Shown in pieces: positions 10,140 to 18,909 of a stretch of 64,000 nucleotides of DNA. The stretch's first letter is position 1, and each line of letters starts with the position of its first letter. The notes under the pieces were generated by a model. The model was given only the letters and a program-made list of their open reading frames with translations. It was not told the origin of the DNA and did not search any database. Source of the stretch: Streptomyces griseoviridis (GTDB taxonomy: Bacteria; Actinomycetota; Actinomycetes; Streptomycetales; Streptomycetaceae); contig BMSM01000002.1 of assembly GCA_014649155.1 (NCBI GenBank), forward strand, positions 62,001-126,000. Reading direction: 5' to 3'. A program made the position numbers and the translations under genes.

Positions 10140-11003
10140 ATGCCCGAACTGCCCGAGGTAGAGGCGCTCCGAGAGTTCCTGGCCGAGCACCTCGTCGGCC
10201 GCGAGATCGTGCGGGTCCTGCCCGTGGCCGTCAGCGTCCTGAAGACGTACGACCCGCCGCTCACCGCCCTTCAGGGCCGCCAGGCCACGGCCGTGCGCCG
10301 GCACGGCAAGTTCCTCGACGTGGCGACCGACGGCGGCCCGCATCTGGTGACCCACCTGGCCCGGGCCGGCTGGCTGCACTGGAAGGACCGCCTGCCCGAC
10401 GGCGTGCCCCGCCCCGGCAAGGGACCCCTCGCGCTGCGGGTCGCCCTGGAGACCGGCGCCGGCTTCGACCTGACGGAGGCGGGCACGCAGAAACGGCTCG
10501 CGGTGTACGTCGTCCACGACCCGGCCGAGGTGCCGGGAGTCGCCCGGCTCGGCCCGGACCCGCTCGCCGGCGACTTCGACGAGGCCCGCCTGGCCGCCCT
10601 CCTCGCCGGCGAGCGGCGGCAGCTCAAGGGCGCCCTGCGCGACCAGAGCCTGATCGCGGGCGTGGGCAACGCCTACAGCGACGAGATCCTGCACGCCGCG
10701 AGGATGTCCCCCTTCAAGCTGGCCGCGTCGCTCACCCCCGAGGAGCTGACCCGGCTCCACACGGCGCTGCGGGACACGCTCACCGAGGCCGTCGAGCGCT
10801 CCCGGGGCGTGGCGGCCGGCCGGCTGAAGGCCGAGAAGAAGAGCGGCCTGCGCGTCCACGGCCGTACCGGCGAGCCCTGTCCGGTGTGCGGCGACACCAT
10901 CCGCGAGGTCTCCTTCAGCGACTCCTCGCTCCAGTACTGCCCGACCTGCCAGACCGGCGGGAAGCCGCTGGCGGACCGGAGGCTGTCCCGGCTGCTGAAG
11001 TGA
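10140..11003 (+). CDS. Fpg/Nei family DNA glycosylase
   Basis: A 287-residue base-excision repair glycosylase/AP lyase that removes oxidised bases. It starts with MPELPEVE, giving the catalytic Pro and Glu after Met removal. The helix-two-turn-helix motif GVGNAYSDEILHAARMSP is in the C-terminal half. A four-cysteine zinc finger (CPVC ... CPTC) lies near residues 245-267. Fpg and Nei8-type proteins share these features, so the exact substrate cannot be fixed by eye. It stands alone and converges on the anti-sigma remnant with an 11-base gap. Confidence 0.92.
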   Translation: MPELPEVEALREFLAEHLVGREIVRVLPVAVSVLKTYDPPLTALQGRQATAVRRHGKFLDVATDGGPHLVTHLARAGWLHWKDRLPDGVPRPGKGPLALRVALETGAGFDLTEAGTQKRLAVYVVHDPAEVPGVARLGPDPLAGDFDEARLAALLAGERRQLKGALRDQSLIAGVGNAYSDEILHAARMSPFKLAASLTPEELTRLHTALRDTLTEAVERSRGVAAGRLKAEKKSGLRVHGRTGEPCPVCGDTIREVSFSDSSLQYCPTCQTGGKPLADRRLSRLLK

Positions 11004-11014
11004 CTCCCGGTGGC

Positions 11015-11661
11015 CTACCGGGCGGACAGGACGACCAGCCGCTCCCCGCCCGACGTCCGCACCTCGCAGCGGGCGGTCCCGGACGGCCGCGGGGCCGCGC
11101 CGCCGCGCACGGTGGTGGGCCCGCCGCCCTGCGGGGAGCGCCAGGCGGCGACGGCCGCCTCGGAGCCGTCCCGGCCGACCGCGACCAGCCGGCAGGAGCG
11201 GGGCCCCGCGCCGTCCCTGACCTCCAGTTCGACGCCGCTGCCCCAGGGCCGGTCCGTCGCGGTCACCCGCGCCCGCACCCCCGACCGGGCGTCGGCCGCG
11301 GCGACCCGTACCGTCTCCGCGCCGCGCGCGGCGACGACCGCGGCGCCCGGCACGGCCACGGCGCACACCAGCGCCGCCGCCGTGGCGCACCGCGGCCCGC
11401 GCCGGGCGGCCCGGCGCCGCGCCGCCACCTCGGCCGGAAGCCGCCCGAGGAGCCGGGGCCCCACCGAGGCGAACGGGCGCACGACCGGCGGGGCCGCCCT
11501 GCGGTACAGCCCCAACTGCCGGGTGACCGGCCCGAATGCGCTCACCGCGGCCGTGCACCGGGGGCACCCCGTGGGTGGTCCTCGAAGCGGAACGCGTCCC
11601 GCTCGTCCAGCACGCCGAGCGCGTAGGCGCCCGCGTGGCGATGCCTCTCCAGGGACCTCAT
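11015..11661 (-). pseudogene. Zinc anti-sigma factor, single-base frameshift
   Basis: The N-terminal part (MRSLERHRHAGAYALGVLDE then AFRFEDH) is open in one frame. The continuation (GCPRCTAAVSAFGPVTRQL, a hydrophobic segment, then an extracytoplasmic domain to 11015) is in another. Joined by one added base at about 11570-11577, the pieces give a normal anti-sigma factor of about 215 residues with the zinc motif H...CPRC, one membrane segment near residue 110 and an outer sensor domain. As it stands, translation from the ATG at 11661 would end 40 residues later at 11542. The cognate sigma factor is probably the ECF gene at 12410-12958. It is either a real lesion or a base-calling error. Confidence 0.8.
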
Positions 11662-11763
11662 GCCGCGTCCTCGTACCGTCGGACGGGCCGTGCTTCCTTG
11701 CCCCACCCGTACGGAGCGCGCCGCCGAACCACTCCACGTCACCCGCGGCGGGCACCGGGGGCG

Positions 11764-12267
11764 TCAGAACAGGTGAATGGCGAGATGCCCCAGCGGCAGC
11801 CCCAGCTGCCACGCCGGTGTCCACACCTTGGGCCCCTCGTCCTCGCCCGTCCCCGGGGCGCCGCCCGGGACCGAGTTCAGGTCGGGAGCGAGCAGTTCGG
11901 TGTCCTGGAGCCAGCGCCAGGCCGCCCGGGCCAGCGCGAGGTCGGGGTCCGCGTCACCGGAGCGGCCGGCGGTCTCGGCGAGCCGCTCGCGCACCCACTC
12001 CCGCCACGGCTGGTCGTACGCCGTGAGGGAGAGCCAGGTCTCCAGCCGGGAGACGACCTCGACACCGCAGAGCTGGCCGTCGGTGTCGGACAGGAAGACG
12101 GTCAGCGCCAGTGCGTAGCGCCCCGCGCGGAACTCGAAGGACGTCGGCGGCATCAGATCGCCGCCGCGCAGCAGCTCGTCGGCGACGTACTCGGCGTACA
12201 GCCAGGCCATGGGGACGCTCAGTCCGTCTCCGCCGCCGTCCGTGCTCTCGTGACCTCTGTGCAGCAT
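11764..12267 (-). CDS. Hypothetical protein between sigma and anti-sigma genes
   Basis: A 167-residue soluble protein that I do not recognise. It contains a charged, aromatic-rich stretch (WLYAEYVADELL) and a conserved-looking FEFRAGRYALALTVFLSD segment. It has no signal peptide or clear membrane span. The ATG at 12267 has GGAGG and GGAAGG upstream; a second ATG at 12210 (MAWLYAEYV) lacks a good ribosome site. It lies between the ECF sigma gene and its presumed anti-sigma factor on the same strand, so it may belong to the same regulatory unit. Confidence 0.65.
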   Translation of the reverse strand: MLHRGHESTDGGGDGLSVPMAWLYAEYVADELLRGGDLMPPTSFEFRAGRYALALTVFLSDTDGQLCGVEVVSRLETWLSLTAYDQPWREWVRERLAETAGRSGDADPDLALARAAWRWLQDTELLAPDLNSVPGGAPGTGEDEGPKVWTPAWQLGLPLGHLAIHLF

Positions 12268-12409
12268 CCCTTCCTGCCTTCCTCCGGTGCGTGCGTCGCC
12301 CCACCCGGACCCCGCCGGGGTCCCGTCCGGAACACGGATGAGGACAGCCGATTACCCAACCGGGGTCCACGGCAAGGCGCTTTACGGAGGCTTGACCCGG
12401 CGTCCGGTT

Positions 12410-12958
12410 TCATCGCAGGTCGGTGGCGTAATCCGGCAGCACCCGGCGCAGGGCGCGAAGCGCGTAGAACGCCCGGGACTTCACGGTACCCGCCGGTATG
12501 CCCAGGGCCTTCGCCGCTTCCGCCACACTCGCCCCCTGGAAGTACACCAGCACCAGGACTGCACGGTGCTCCGGAGTGAGTGTCTTCACAGCCTCGCGCA
12601 CATCGAGGGCGGCGGCGGCCCGCTCGGCGTGGTCCGCGCAGACCGGCGCGTTCTCCAGGGCCGCGTCGCCGATCTCGGGCGGGCGGGCCTGCCGGGCCCG
12701 CCGCGCGTCGATCGCCAGCCGCCGGGCCACGGTCAGCAGCCAGGGCCGTACGGAGGCGAAGTCGCCGGCGCGCAGGGCCTCGGGGTGCTGCCAGGCCCGG
12801 ACCAGGGTCTCCTGCAACAGGTCCTCGGCGCGCTGCCGGTCGCCGTCGCTCAGCCGCAGCAGCAGCCCGAAGAGCGGCCGGCCGTGCTCGCGCTGGAGGG
12901 CGGCGAGCTCGTGCTCGGCGGTCGTCGTCCCGTGGGTGAGGGTGGTTCCGGCCGTCAT
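12410..12958 (-). CDS. ECF RNA polymerase sigma factor
   Basis: A 182-residue ECF sigma factor. Region 2 includes RAEDLLQETLVRAWQHPE near residues 43-60, with RPWLLTVARRLAIDARR behind it. Region 4 holds the helix-turn-helix VAEAAKALGIPAGTVKSR near 145-165. It would redirect RNA polymerase to its own promoters when released by an anti-sigma factor. The best partner is the zinc anti-sigma gene at 11015-11661, which appears frameshifted, so this sigma factor could be unrestrained. The ATG at 12958 has no strong ribosome site. It is divergent from the CapA-like gene, with an AT-rich stretch at about 13134-13160 between them. Confidence 0.9.
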   Translation of the reverse strand: MTAGTTLTHGTTTAEHELAALQREHGRPLFGLLLRLSDGDRQRAEDLLQETLVRAWQHPEALRAGDFASVRPWLLTVARRLAIDARRARQARPPEIGDAALENAPVCADHAERAAAALDVREAVKTLTPEHRAVLVLVYFQGASVAEAAKALGIPAGTVKSRAFYALRALRRVLPDYATDLR

Positions 12959-13186
12959 GGCCGTATGGCATCGCAGGGTGCGGCCCGGGGACAGGGCGGG
13001 CGCACAGGTCTGCGGCGGACGGTCGATCGCGTCGGTGAACGGTTCGGTGAACGGTCCGTCCCGCCCGGAGTGCCCGCCGGACGGGCTAAGGGGCGTGTCG
13101 GAGCCGCGCGAACCGCACGGGATCTCCTTACCTCTTTGTGTGTAAATCTGATTTTTATCCGTGCGTGACCACACCGGGGTGAACGG

Positions 13187-14230
13187 ATGATCACACGCAG
13201 CCGACAGGTGGCCCTGGCCCTCACCGTCGTCCTCGCCGCGGGCGCGGCCTGCCAGGCCCACGGCCACGAGCCGCCCCCGGCCGGCCGTCCCGCCCCGGAC
13301 ACCGGCGCCTTCACCCTGGTCGCCTCCGGGGACGTCCTGCCGCACGGCTCGGTCGTCGAGCGGGCCCGCTTCGACGCGGGCGGCACGGGACTCGACTTCC
13401 GCCCGATGCTGGCCGGCATCGCCCCCGTCGTCTCCCGCGCGGACCTCGCCCTGTGCCACCTGGAGACCGGGGACGGCGCCGCGTTCCCGCCCGAGATGGC
13501 CGAGGGCCTCGCCGCCACCGGATACGACGGCTGCTCCACCGCATCCACCGCCTCCGCCCCCACCCTCGACGCCCTCGACCGGGCCGGCGTACGGCACGCC
13601 GGGGCCGCCCGCACCGAGGAGGAGGCCCGCACGGTCACCGTCCTGCGGGCCGGCCCCGCCGATGTCGCCCACCTCGCCTGTTCCGGCGCCCTCGACGCAC
13701 GGCGCGTCCTCGCCGACGCGCGGGCCGCCCGGGAGGCCGGCGCCGACGTCGTCGTGGTCTCCCTGCGCTGGGGCACCCCCTGGCAGGAGGAACCCGACGC
13801 GGGGCAGCGGGCCCTGGCCGGCGCGCTCACCGCCGCCCGCACGGCGGGGCGCCCCGACATCGACCTGGTCCTCGGCACCCGCGCGCACGTCCCGCAACCG
13901 TACGAGAAGGTCAACGGCACCTGGGTGCTCTACGGCCTGGGCGACCAGATCGCCGGTGAGACGACCAACGACCGAGGGGCCGCCGACCCGCGCGCCCACC
14001 AGTCCACCCTCGGCCGCTTCACCTTCGCCCCGCCCGCCCGGCCCGGCGGACGCTGGGAGGTCACCCGGGCCGAGTTCGTCCCCCAGCTCTACGACATCGA
14101 CGCCGGACGGGTGGTGAACCTCAACCGGGCGCTCGCGCAGGGCGCCGAGGTGCGCGCCGTGCGCGACCGCGTCCGGGACGTGGTGCTCGCCCGGGGCGCC
14201 GCCGCGGACGGGCTCGCCATGGGGGAGTGA
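13187..14230 (+). CDS. CapA-like metallophosphatase homologue lacking key histidines
   Basis: A 347-residue exported protein of the CapA (poly-gamma-glutamate capsule) family. It has a signal peptide whose cysteine in AGAACQA may be a lipobox. The family start SGDVLPH near residue 46 and LET near 98 are kept. The usual asparagine-histidine motif after CSTAS is gone: the protein runs straight into TLDALDRAG. The histidine of S-x-HWG is arginine (SLRWGTPW), and GTHAH reads GTRAH. Segments around these sites are also shorter than in family members I remember. The reading frame is intact with normal codon use, so it is probably a non-catalytic relative rather than a fresh pseudogene. Confidence 0.82.
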   Translation: MITRSRQVALALTVVLAAGAACQAHGHEPPPAGRPAPDTGAFTLVASGDVLPHGSVVERARFDAGGTGLDFRPMLAGIAPVVSRADLALCHLETGDGAAFPPEMAEGLAATGYDGCSTASTASAPTLDALDRAGVRHAGAARTEEEARTVTVLRAGPADVAHLACSGALDARRVLADARAAREAGADVVVVSLRWGTPWQEEPDAGQRALAGALTAARTAGRPDIDLVLGTRAHVPQPYEKVNGTWVLYGLGDQIAGETTNDRGAADPRAHQSTLGRFTFAPPARPGGRWEVTRAEFVPQLYDIDAGRVVNLNRALAQGAEVRAVRDRVRDVVLARGAAADGLAMGE

Positions 14231-14260
14231 TCCCTGGGGGACCACGCACCTCCCGGGGGG

Positions 14261-14731
14261 TCACGGCACCACGGTCACGGGCCAGCGCCCCGCCTTCACC
14301 AGCCGGATCGCCACCGACCCCACGAAGCGATGCCCCGCCTGCTCGGAGGCGCCCACCACCACCGCGTCCGCCTTCAGATCGTCGGCCGCCTTCCGCAGCC
14401 CGTTGAAGGGATCGCCGCGGAAGGTGTGGAACTCCCAGCGCACCTCGAATATCCCCTTCACCCGCTCGGTCGCCTCCCGGATGTGGGCGACCAGGTCCTC
14501 CGCGACCTCGTCGGTCGTCTCCGCGACCGGCGCCCCCAGCGACGCCCCCGCCACCAGCATCGGCTGCACGTACACCACGGCGAGCAGTGCGTGCTGCCGC
14601 CGGGCCAGGCCACCGGCGTAGGCCGCGGCGCGGAACGAGGAGTCCGACCCGTCGACGCCGACCAGGATGACCCTGGGCCCGTCCGTGCCCCGTTCGAACT
14701 GATGGGAATGCTGCTGTTCCGGTTCCGTCAC
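14261..14731 (-). CDS. Universal stress protein (UspA family)
   Basis: A 156-residue single-domain universal stress protein. It starts with the strand ILVGVDGSDSS, whose aspartate binds the nucleotide base. It ends with DAVVVGASEQAGHRFVGSVA before WPVTVVP, which is a variant of the ATP-binding G-x2-G-x9-GS loop. Proteins of this type bind ATP or AMP in the cytoplasm and modulate stress physiology. The start is a GTG. It converges on the CapA-like gene with a 30-base gap. Confidence 0.88.
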   Translation of the reverse strand: MTEPEQQHSHQFERGTDGPRVILVGVDGSDSSFRAAAYAGGLARRQHALLAVVYVQPMLVAGASLGAPVAETTDEVAEDLVAHIREATERVKGIFEVRWEFHTFRGDPFNGLRKAADDLKADAVVVGASEQAGHRFVGSVAIRLVKAGRWPVTVVP

Positions 14732-14881
14732 GCGGCGAGGCTATCGGACGGGGCGCACGCCCCCGACGCGTGCCGCCGCGGCGGGGCACGCGGCGGGTGT
14801 GCTGGGCCGGGCGGGTGGATTCGTGCCGCCGCCCCGGTGCCGTACTGGTGCGTCGGCCGGTGGCCGGGCGACTGATGAGTC

Positions 14882-15724
14882 ATGAAGACGGATCAGTTGC
14901 TCACGCGGCGCGGGGCCCTGCTCGCCGGCGCCGCCGCCGTCGCGGCGGCCGGGACCGCCGGGGTCCTCGGGGCGGTCACCGGGACCGGTCCGGCCCGCCC
15001 GGCCGCCCCCGCCCCCGCCCCCGGCCCCCGGGCGCGCGGCGCGCTCCGGCCCTCCGCCTACCGCCTGCGCCCCCTGACCGGATACGGCCCGCCCGCCGCC
15101 GCCCCGGTCCGCACCCCGGTCCGGCAGGCACCCCTGCTGGAGATGCCCGGGCGCGGCCGGACCATGGTGCTCACCTTCGACGACGGACCCGACCCCCGCT
15201 ACACCCCCGACATCCTCGACACCCTCGCCGAGTACCGGGTGCGGGCGATGTTCTTCGTGTGCGGCGAGATGGCCGTCGAGAACCGGGAGCTGCTGGCCCG
15301 GATGGCCGACGACGGACATGTCGTCGGCAACCACACCTGGTCCCACCCGCTGCTCACCCGCCTCGGCCGGCGGGAGATCCGCGCCGAGATGGAGCGCACC
15401 GGCGAGGTGATCGACCGGGCCGTCGGTGAGCCGCCGCGCTGGTTCCGGGCGCCGTACGGGGCCTGGAACCGCGCCGCCTTCCAGCTCGGCGCCGAACTCG
15501 GCATGGAACCCCTCGCCTGGACCGTCGACACCCTGGACTGGACCACCCCCGGCGCCGGCACCATCGTCGAGCGGGTCGAGGACGGCGCCGCCCCCGGCGT
15601 CGTGGTGCTCTCGCACGACGCCGGGGGCGACCGTTCGCAGAGCGTGCGCGCCCTGCGCTCCTACCTGCCCTCCCTGCTGGACTCCGGTTACCACCTCACC
15701 GTCCCCGGGCGGCGGCCCGCCTGA
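14882..15724 (+). CDS. Secreted polysaccharide deacetylase (NodB domain)
   Basis: A 280-residue carbohydrate esterase family 4 enzyme with a Tat-like signal (LTRRGALLAGAAAVAAAG). The NodB domain shows the catalytic base in TFDDGPD near residue 97 and the zinc histidines in NHTWSH near 149-154. RAPYGAWN and VDTLDW follow, with the final LSHDAGG. It removes acetyl groups from peptidoglycan or chitin-like polymers outside the cell; the exact substrate cannot be told. It stands alone and converges on the sortase gene. Confidence 0.92.
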   Translation: MKTDQLLTRRGALLAGAAAVAAAGTAGVLGAVTGTGPARPAAPAPAPGPRARGALRPSAYRLRPLTGYGPPAAAPVRTPVRQAPLLEMPGRGRTMVLTFDDGPDPRYTPDILDTLAEYRVRAMFFVCGEMAVENRELLARMADDGHVVGNHTWSHPLLTRLGRREIRAEMERTGEVIDRAVGEPPRWFRAPYGAWNRAAFQLGAELGMEPLAWTVDTLDWTTPGAGTIVERVEDGAAPGVVVLSHDAGGDRSQSVRALRSYLPSLLDSGYHLTVPGRRPA

Positions 15725-15755
15725 GGAAGCGTCGCCCGCCCGGCCGGAAGCCGGG

Positions 15756-16421
15756 TCAGCGGACCTCGGTCAGGCGGGCGAAGGCGACCACGTTCCCCGC
15801 GTAGCCGTTCTGCTTCGTGAATCCGCCGCCACAGGTGATGACCCGCAGTTCGGGACTTCCCTTGGAGGCGTACACCCGGTCGCCGGGGAAATCGTCCTTC
15901 TCGAAGACCTCGACGGCGTAGATCTCGAACACCGCGGTCTTCCCGTCCTCCCGGGCGATCTCCACCTTGTTCCCCTGCTTCAGGGCGCCGAGCCCGTAGA
16001 ACACCGCCGGGCCCTGCTTGTTGTCGACATGGCCGACGACGACCGCGGTGCCCTTCTCGCCGGGGGAGACCGCGCCGGTGAACCAGCCCGCCAGATTGGG
16101 GTCCTCGGGCGGCGGCGCGCCCACCCAGCCGTCCGCGTCCAGCCCCACCGGTGTCATCGGCGCGTCCACCTGGATCGCGGGGACGCGCACCCGGGCCGGA
16201 ACCGCGTACGGCAGCGGCGCGAGGGCCTTGGGCAGGGCGCCCTCCCCCGCGGGACGGGCCTCGGAGGCCGCCGCCGACGCCGGCTGCGGCGGACCCGCGT
16301 CGAATTCCCCCGAACCATTGCGAATGAGCGCGAGGCCGGTCAGCAGAACGAGCGCTATGACACCCCACGGAGCGCGCTTCCGGTGCCGCTCCTCCTCTTC
16401 GGCCAGTTCCGACGCAGACAT
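15756..16421 (-). CDS. Class F sortase
   Basis: A 221-residue membrane-anchored transpeptidase. An N-terminal cytoplasmic segment and one membrane helix (about 19-36) precede the sortase barrel. The active site is complete: His in GHVDN near residue 130, Cys in VITCGGG near 196 and Arg in FARL near 217. Class F sortases are the actinobacterial type and attach LPXTG-bearing proteins to the wall or act as housekeeping enzymes. No LPXTG protein is seen in this window. The divergent neighbour at 16755 has a C-terminal anchor without that motif. Confidence 0.92.
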   Translation of the reverse strand: MSASELAEEEERHRKRAPWGVIALVLLTGLALIRNGSGEFDAGPPQPASAAASEARPAGEGALPKALAPLPYAVPARVRVPAIQVDAPMTPVGLDADGWVGAPPPEDPNLAGWFTGAVSPGEKGTAVVVGHVDNKQGPAVFYGLGALKQGNKVEIAREDGKTAVFEIYAVEVFEKDDFPGDRVYASKGSPELRVITCGGGFTKQNGYAGNVVAFARLTEVR

Positions 16422-16754
16422 TCGACATCCCCTCTCGACACAGCCGTCGCCGTGTCAGTCGCGCATACCGGAAACGCTAAGTGCCGCCCGGCGGCGCGGC
16501 GACGGGGCGGAAGCGAACGGGTGGCCGCGCGGCCCGCCGGTGCGCCATCCGGGGAACGGGGTACGGGAACGTTTTGACCGGCCGTGACCTGCGGTGACGT
16601 CCGCCGCCGTGGTACCGGCGCGGTGAACGCCCTCACCAGGACGGACCATTGCCGAAATGCGGTCGCCGCCGCGCCAACTGAGGGTTTCTCCGGGAGGCGC
16701 TTTCTCGCCGATCGACCGGGGACGGGTCCCGGGGCGTCTTCCGCGGAGGATCAC
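16422..16754. other. Divergent intergenic region (333 bp)
   Basis: This is the promoter region of two divergent surface genes, the sortase on the minus strand and a small secreted protein on the plus strand. GGAAC-type boxes occur at about 16553-16572 and could be an ECF-type -35, and GGAGG at 16746 is the ribosome site for the plus-strand gene. I see no coding potential or repeat in it. Confidence 0.4.
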
Positions 16755-17240
16755 ATGCGTAACTCCCGTGCCCTGGCGGCCGCAGGCGCCGCCGTCGCCG
16801 TCCTCGGGCTCGCCGCTCCCACGGCCGCCGCGTGGGACACGCCGAGCAACATCGTGGCCCTGCCCAGCGTCATCGCCCGCGGCGGGCAGATGACCGTCAC
16901 GGTCGACGGCTGCCCGCACGGCGGCACGATGACCTCGCGCGCCTTCCCGACCACCCACCTCACCCCGGTCCGGGGCGCCAACGAGACCTCCAAGGGGGTC
17001 GCCACCATCAACAGCGACGCCCGCCCCGGCTCGTACGACATCACCGTCAACTGCTCGGGCCGGACGCTGACCAGGCCGGCCGCCTTCACCGTCATCGGCG
17101 GTGTCCGGGGCGGTCTCGGCGGCAGCAACTCCAGCGGCGCCACCCCGACCGACATCGCGATCGGCGGCGGGCTGGTCGCCGCGGCCGTGGCCGGCGGCGG
17201 CGTGTTCTGGATGCGCCGCCGGGCCGAGCGGCGCGCCTGA
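16755..17240 (+). CDS. Small secreted protein with C-terminal membrane anchor
   Basis: A 161-residue protein with a Sec signal peptide (ending AAPTAAAWD). A single beta-sandwich-like domain has two cysteines (GCPHGG and NCSGR). A glycine/serine linker follows, then a hydrophobic helix ending in RRRAERRA. There is no LPXTG motif, so the C-terminus is a membrane anchor rather than a sortase signal. The start at 16755 has GGAGG upstream. The convergent gene at 17354-17950 has the same layout and a similar PS-x-IA-x-GG sequence, so the two may be distant paralogues. Function unknown. Confidence 0.8.
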   Translation: MRNSRALAAAGAAVAVLGLAAPTAAAWDTPSNIVALPSVIARGGQMTVTVDGCPHGGTMTSRAFPTTHLTPVRGANETSKGVATINSDARPGSYDITVNCSGRTLTRPAAFTVIGGVRGGLGGSNSSGATPTDIAIGGGLVAAAVAGGGVFWMRRRAERRA

Positions 17241-17276
17241 CCGGCGCCCCGCCTTCGGGGGGCGGGCGCCGCACAA

Positions 17277-17338
17277 GGACGGGACAGGACGTGGCCCCGG
17301 CTCCTGACGAGGAGCCGGGGCCACGTCCTGTCCCGTCC
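17277..17338. terminator. Perfect 29-bp stem bidirectional terminator
   Basis: Arms at 17277-17305 and 17310-17338 are exact inverse complements around a four-base loop (GACG at 17306-17309). It sits between two convergent genes and should terminate both. A smaller GC-rich hairpin precedes it at about 17242-17269. Confidence 0.85.
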
Positions 17339-17353
17339 GCGGGTGCCTCTCCG

Positions 17354-17950
17354 TCAGGGGCCGTCCGTGCCGGAGCGGCGGCGGGAGAAGTGGTACGCGG
17401 CACCGACCGAGCCGACGACGAGCGCGGCCCCCAGTCCGATGTTCCGCAGGCCGAAGCCGGCCGCGGTGCCGCCCTCACCGGCGTGCACGCCCTTCTGCGG
17501 ATGCCCGGGGTGCTCGCCGTGGCCGGGGTGCTCCGGCGGGGGCGGTGGCGGGGCGATGGTGCTGGGCGGCGGAGTGGGCGACTGGGTCGGCACCCCGCCG
17601 GCGATGGTCAGGCTCGCCGTCCCGGTCGCCCCGTCGCAGCGGAACAGCACCTGGTGGACCGCGCCCGGCTTGGCGTCCCAGTCGACCACCGCCCGGGCCG
17701 AGGTGTGCCCGGGGTGGATGGTGACCGGGTCGAAGACCGGCGCGGAGACCGTCGCGGGGCCCTTGCAGCCGCCGCCCTCGCGGTCGACCTCCAGGGTGAC
17801 CTCGCCGCCCGGCGCGATCGTGGAGGGCCGGACGGCGAAACCGAACGGGGCGGAGCCGCCGCCCTGCCCGGCCGCGCCGGCGACCGGGACACAGGACGTG
17901 AGGGCGCAGGCGCCCAGCAGTGCGGCCGAAGCGACGGGTATCGCGCGCAT
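17354..17950 (-). CDS. Anchored secreted protein (possible lipoprotein)
   Basis: A 198-residue exported protein. The signal peptide ends in LTSC, a plausible lipobox near residue 20. A single immunoglobulin-like domain follows (PSTIAPGGEVTLEV, then a CKG ... FRCDG cysteine pair). Next come a Pro/Thr/Ser linker, a His/Gly/Pro-rich stretch (EHPGHGEHPGHPQ), a hydrophobic helix and a short RRR tail. I start it at the ATG at 17950, which has GGAGGAA nine bases upstream. It faces the similar gene at 16755 across a strong terminator. Function unknown; a wall-spanning structural or sensory role is a guess. Confidence 0.8.
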   Translation of the reverse strand: MRAIPVASAALLGACALTSCVPVAGAAGQGGGSAPFGFAVRPSTIAPGGEVTLEVDREGGGCKGPATVSAPVFDPVTIHPGHTSARAVVDWDAKPGAVHQVLFRCDGATGTASLTIAGGVPTQSPTPPPSTIAPPPPPPEHPGHGEHPGHPQKGVHAGEGGTAAGFGLRNIGLGAALVVGSVGAAYHFSRRRSGTDGP

Positions 17951-18128
17951 GGAAGTTCCTCCGGGTCCCGAGGAGCAGCCGCGGACCTGTTTCCGTTCGC
18001 GTGGGACATGCACCTCGATGTCCGAAACGCTAGGAAGGCGCGCGGAGGGACGCGATCGCTGTCGCGCGAATGGGGCAAGGCTGTGGGCCGCCCGGGGGAC
18101 GGCGCCGGTGCCGTCCCCCGGCCCGGCG

Positions 18129-18893
18129 TCAGGACGCGATGCCCGGGAAGAGCGCCAGGTACGGGCTGGTGGACGCCCCGAAGCCCCGGCCGTAGGGATC
18201 GTCGAAGTCCCAGATGAGGAAGAGGAGGAAGGCGATCAGCGCGGAGAACAGCCCGGCCAGCACCAGTTCCCGTGCCGTGCGTCGGATCTGGAGGGCGAAG
18301 ACCATGCCGATGGTGACGACCCCTCCGATGATCAGCCCGAACCAGACCACACCGGGCATGGTCGACCCGGTCGACTCCGCCCGCGCGACCCTGGCCTGGT
18401 CGGCGGCGGTCACCTGGTCCAGGAGCGGCTGGTAGGCCTGCGCCTCGAAGTCGGACTTCGGCTCGTAGTCGGTCACGTCCGCGCGGACCCGGTCCAGGAG
18501 CACCGTGCCCCGCTCGGTGATGTCACCGGTCTCGGCCATGGCCGGCCACTCCTCGGTGACGACGTGTCCGACATAGGCATTGACATCGTCCCGAATCCGG
18601 TCGCGGATCTGCGGCGGGTAGACCCGGACCCGCTCCGAGACCTCGTGCAGCGCCACCGCCTCCGCCTGCACGTGGTCCTGGGCCGCGCTGCGCGCCTCCC
18701 AGACGCCCGCGATGGCGAGACCCAGGACGATGGCGTACACCACACCGATCCACATGGTCATGTACTCGATGACGTCCGGCGTCTCGGTGATGTCCTCGTC
18801 CTCGGCCGCCCTGCGGTGCCGGACGAAGGTGATGACGACCACGACGGCGCAGGCGGCCAGCATCGCGAGGGTGAGAACAAGCCATTCCGGCAA
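18129..18893 (-). CDS. DUF4239 (bestrophin-like) membrane protein
   Basis: A 254-residue membrane protein of the DUF4239 family, sometimes called bestrophin-like. Two membrane segments lie near residues 5-25 and 45-65, then a long helical soluble part from about 70 to 175, then two more segments near 180-200 and 210-232. The start is a rare TTG at 18893 with GGAGG seven bases upstream. The only nearby ATG, at 18885, is in another frame. It is 16 bases downstream of the proline-rich protein gene, so the two are probably co-transcribed. The family's biochemical role is unknown. Confidence 0.85.
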   Translation of the reverse strand: MPEWLVLTLAMLAACAVVVVITFVRHRRAAEDEDITETPDVIEYMTMWIGVVYAIVLGLAIAGVWEARSAAQDHVQAEAVALHEVSERVRVYPPQIRDRIRDDVNAYVGHVVTEEWPAMAETGDITERGTVLLDRVRADVTDYEPKSDFEAQAYQPLLDQVTAADQARVARAESTGSTMPGVVWFGLIIGGVVTIGMVFALQIRRTARELVLAGLFSALIAFLLFLIWDFDDPYGRGFGASTSPYLALFPGIAS

Positions 18894-18909
18894 GGGGGGC
18901 CTCCAGGGA

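Noticed and set aside
17277..17338. Long palindrome as an attachment site or mobile-element end
   Set aside because: It lies exactly between two convergent genes with no integrase or target duplication, so a terminator is the simpler reading.
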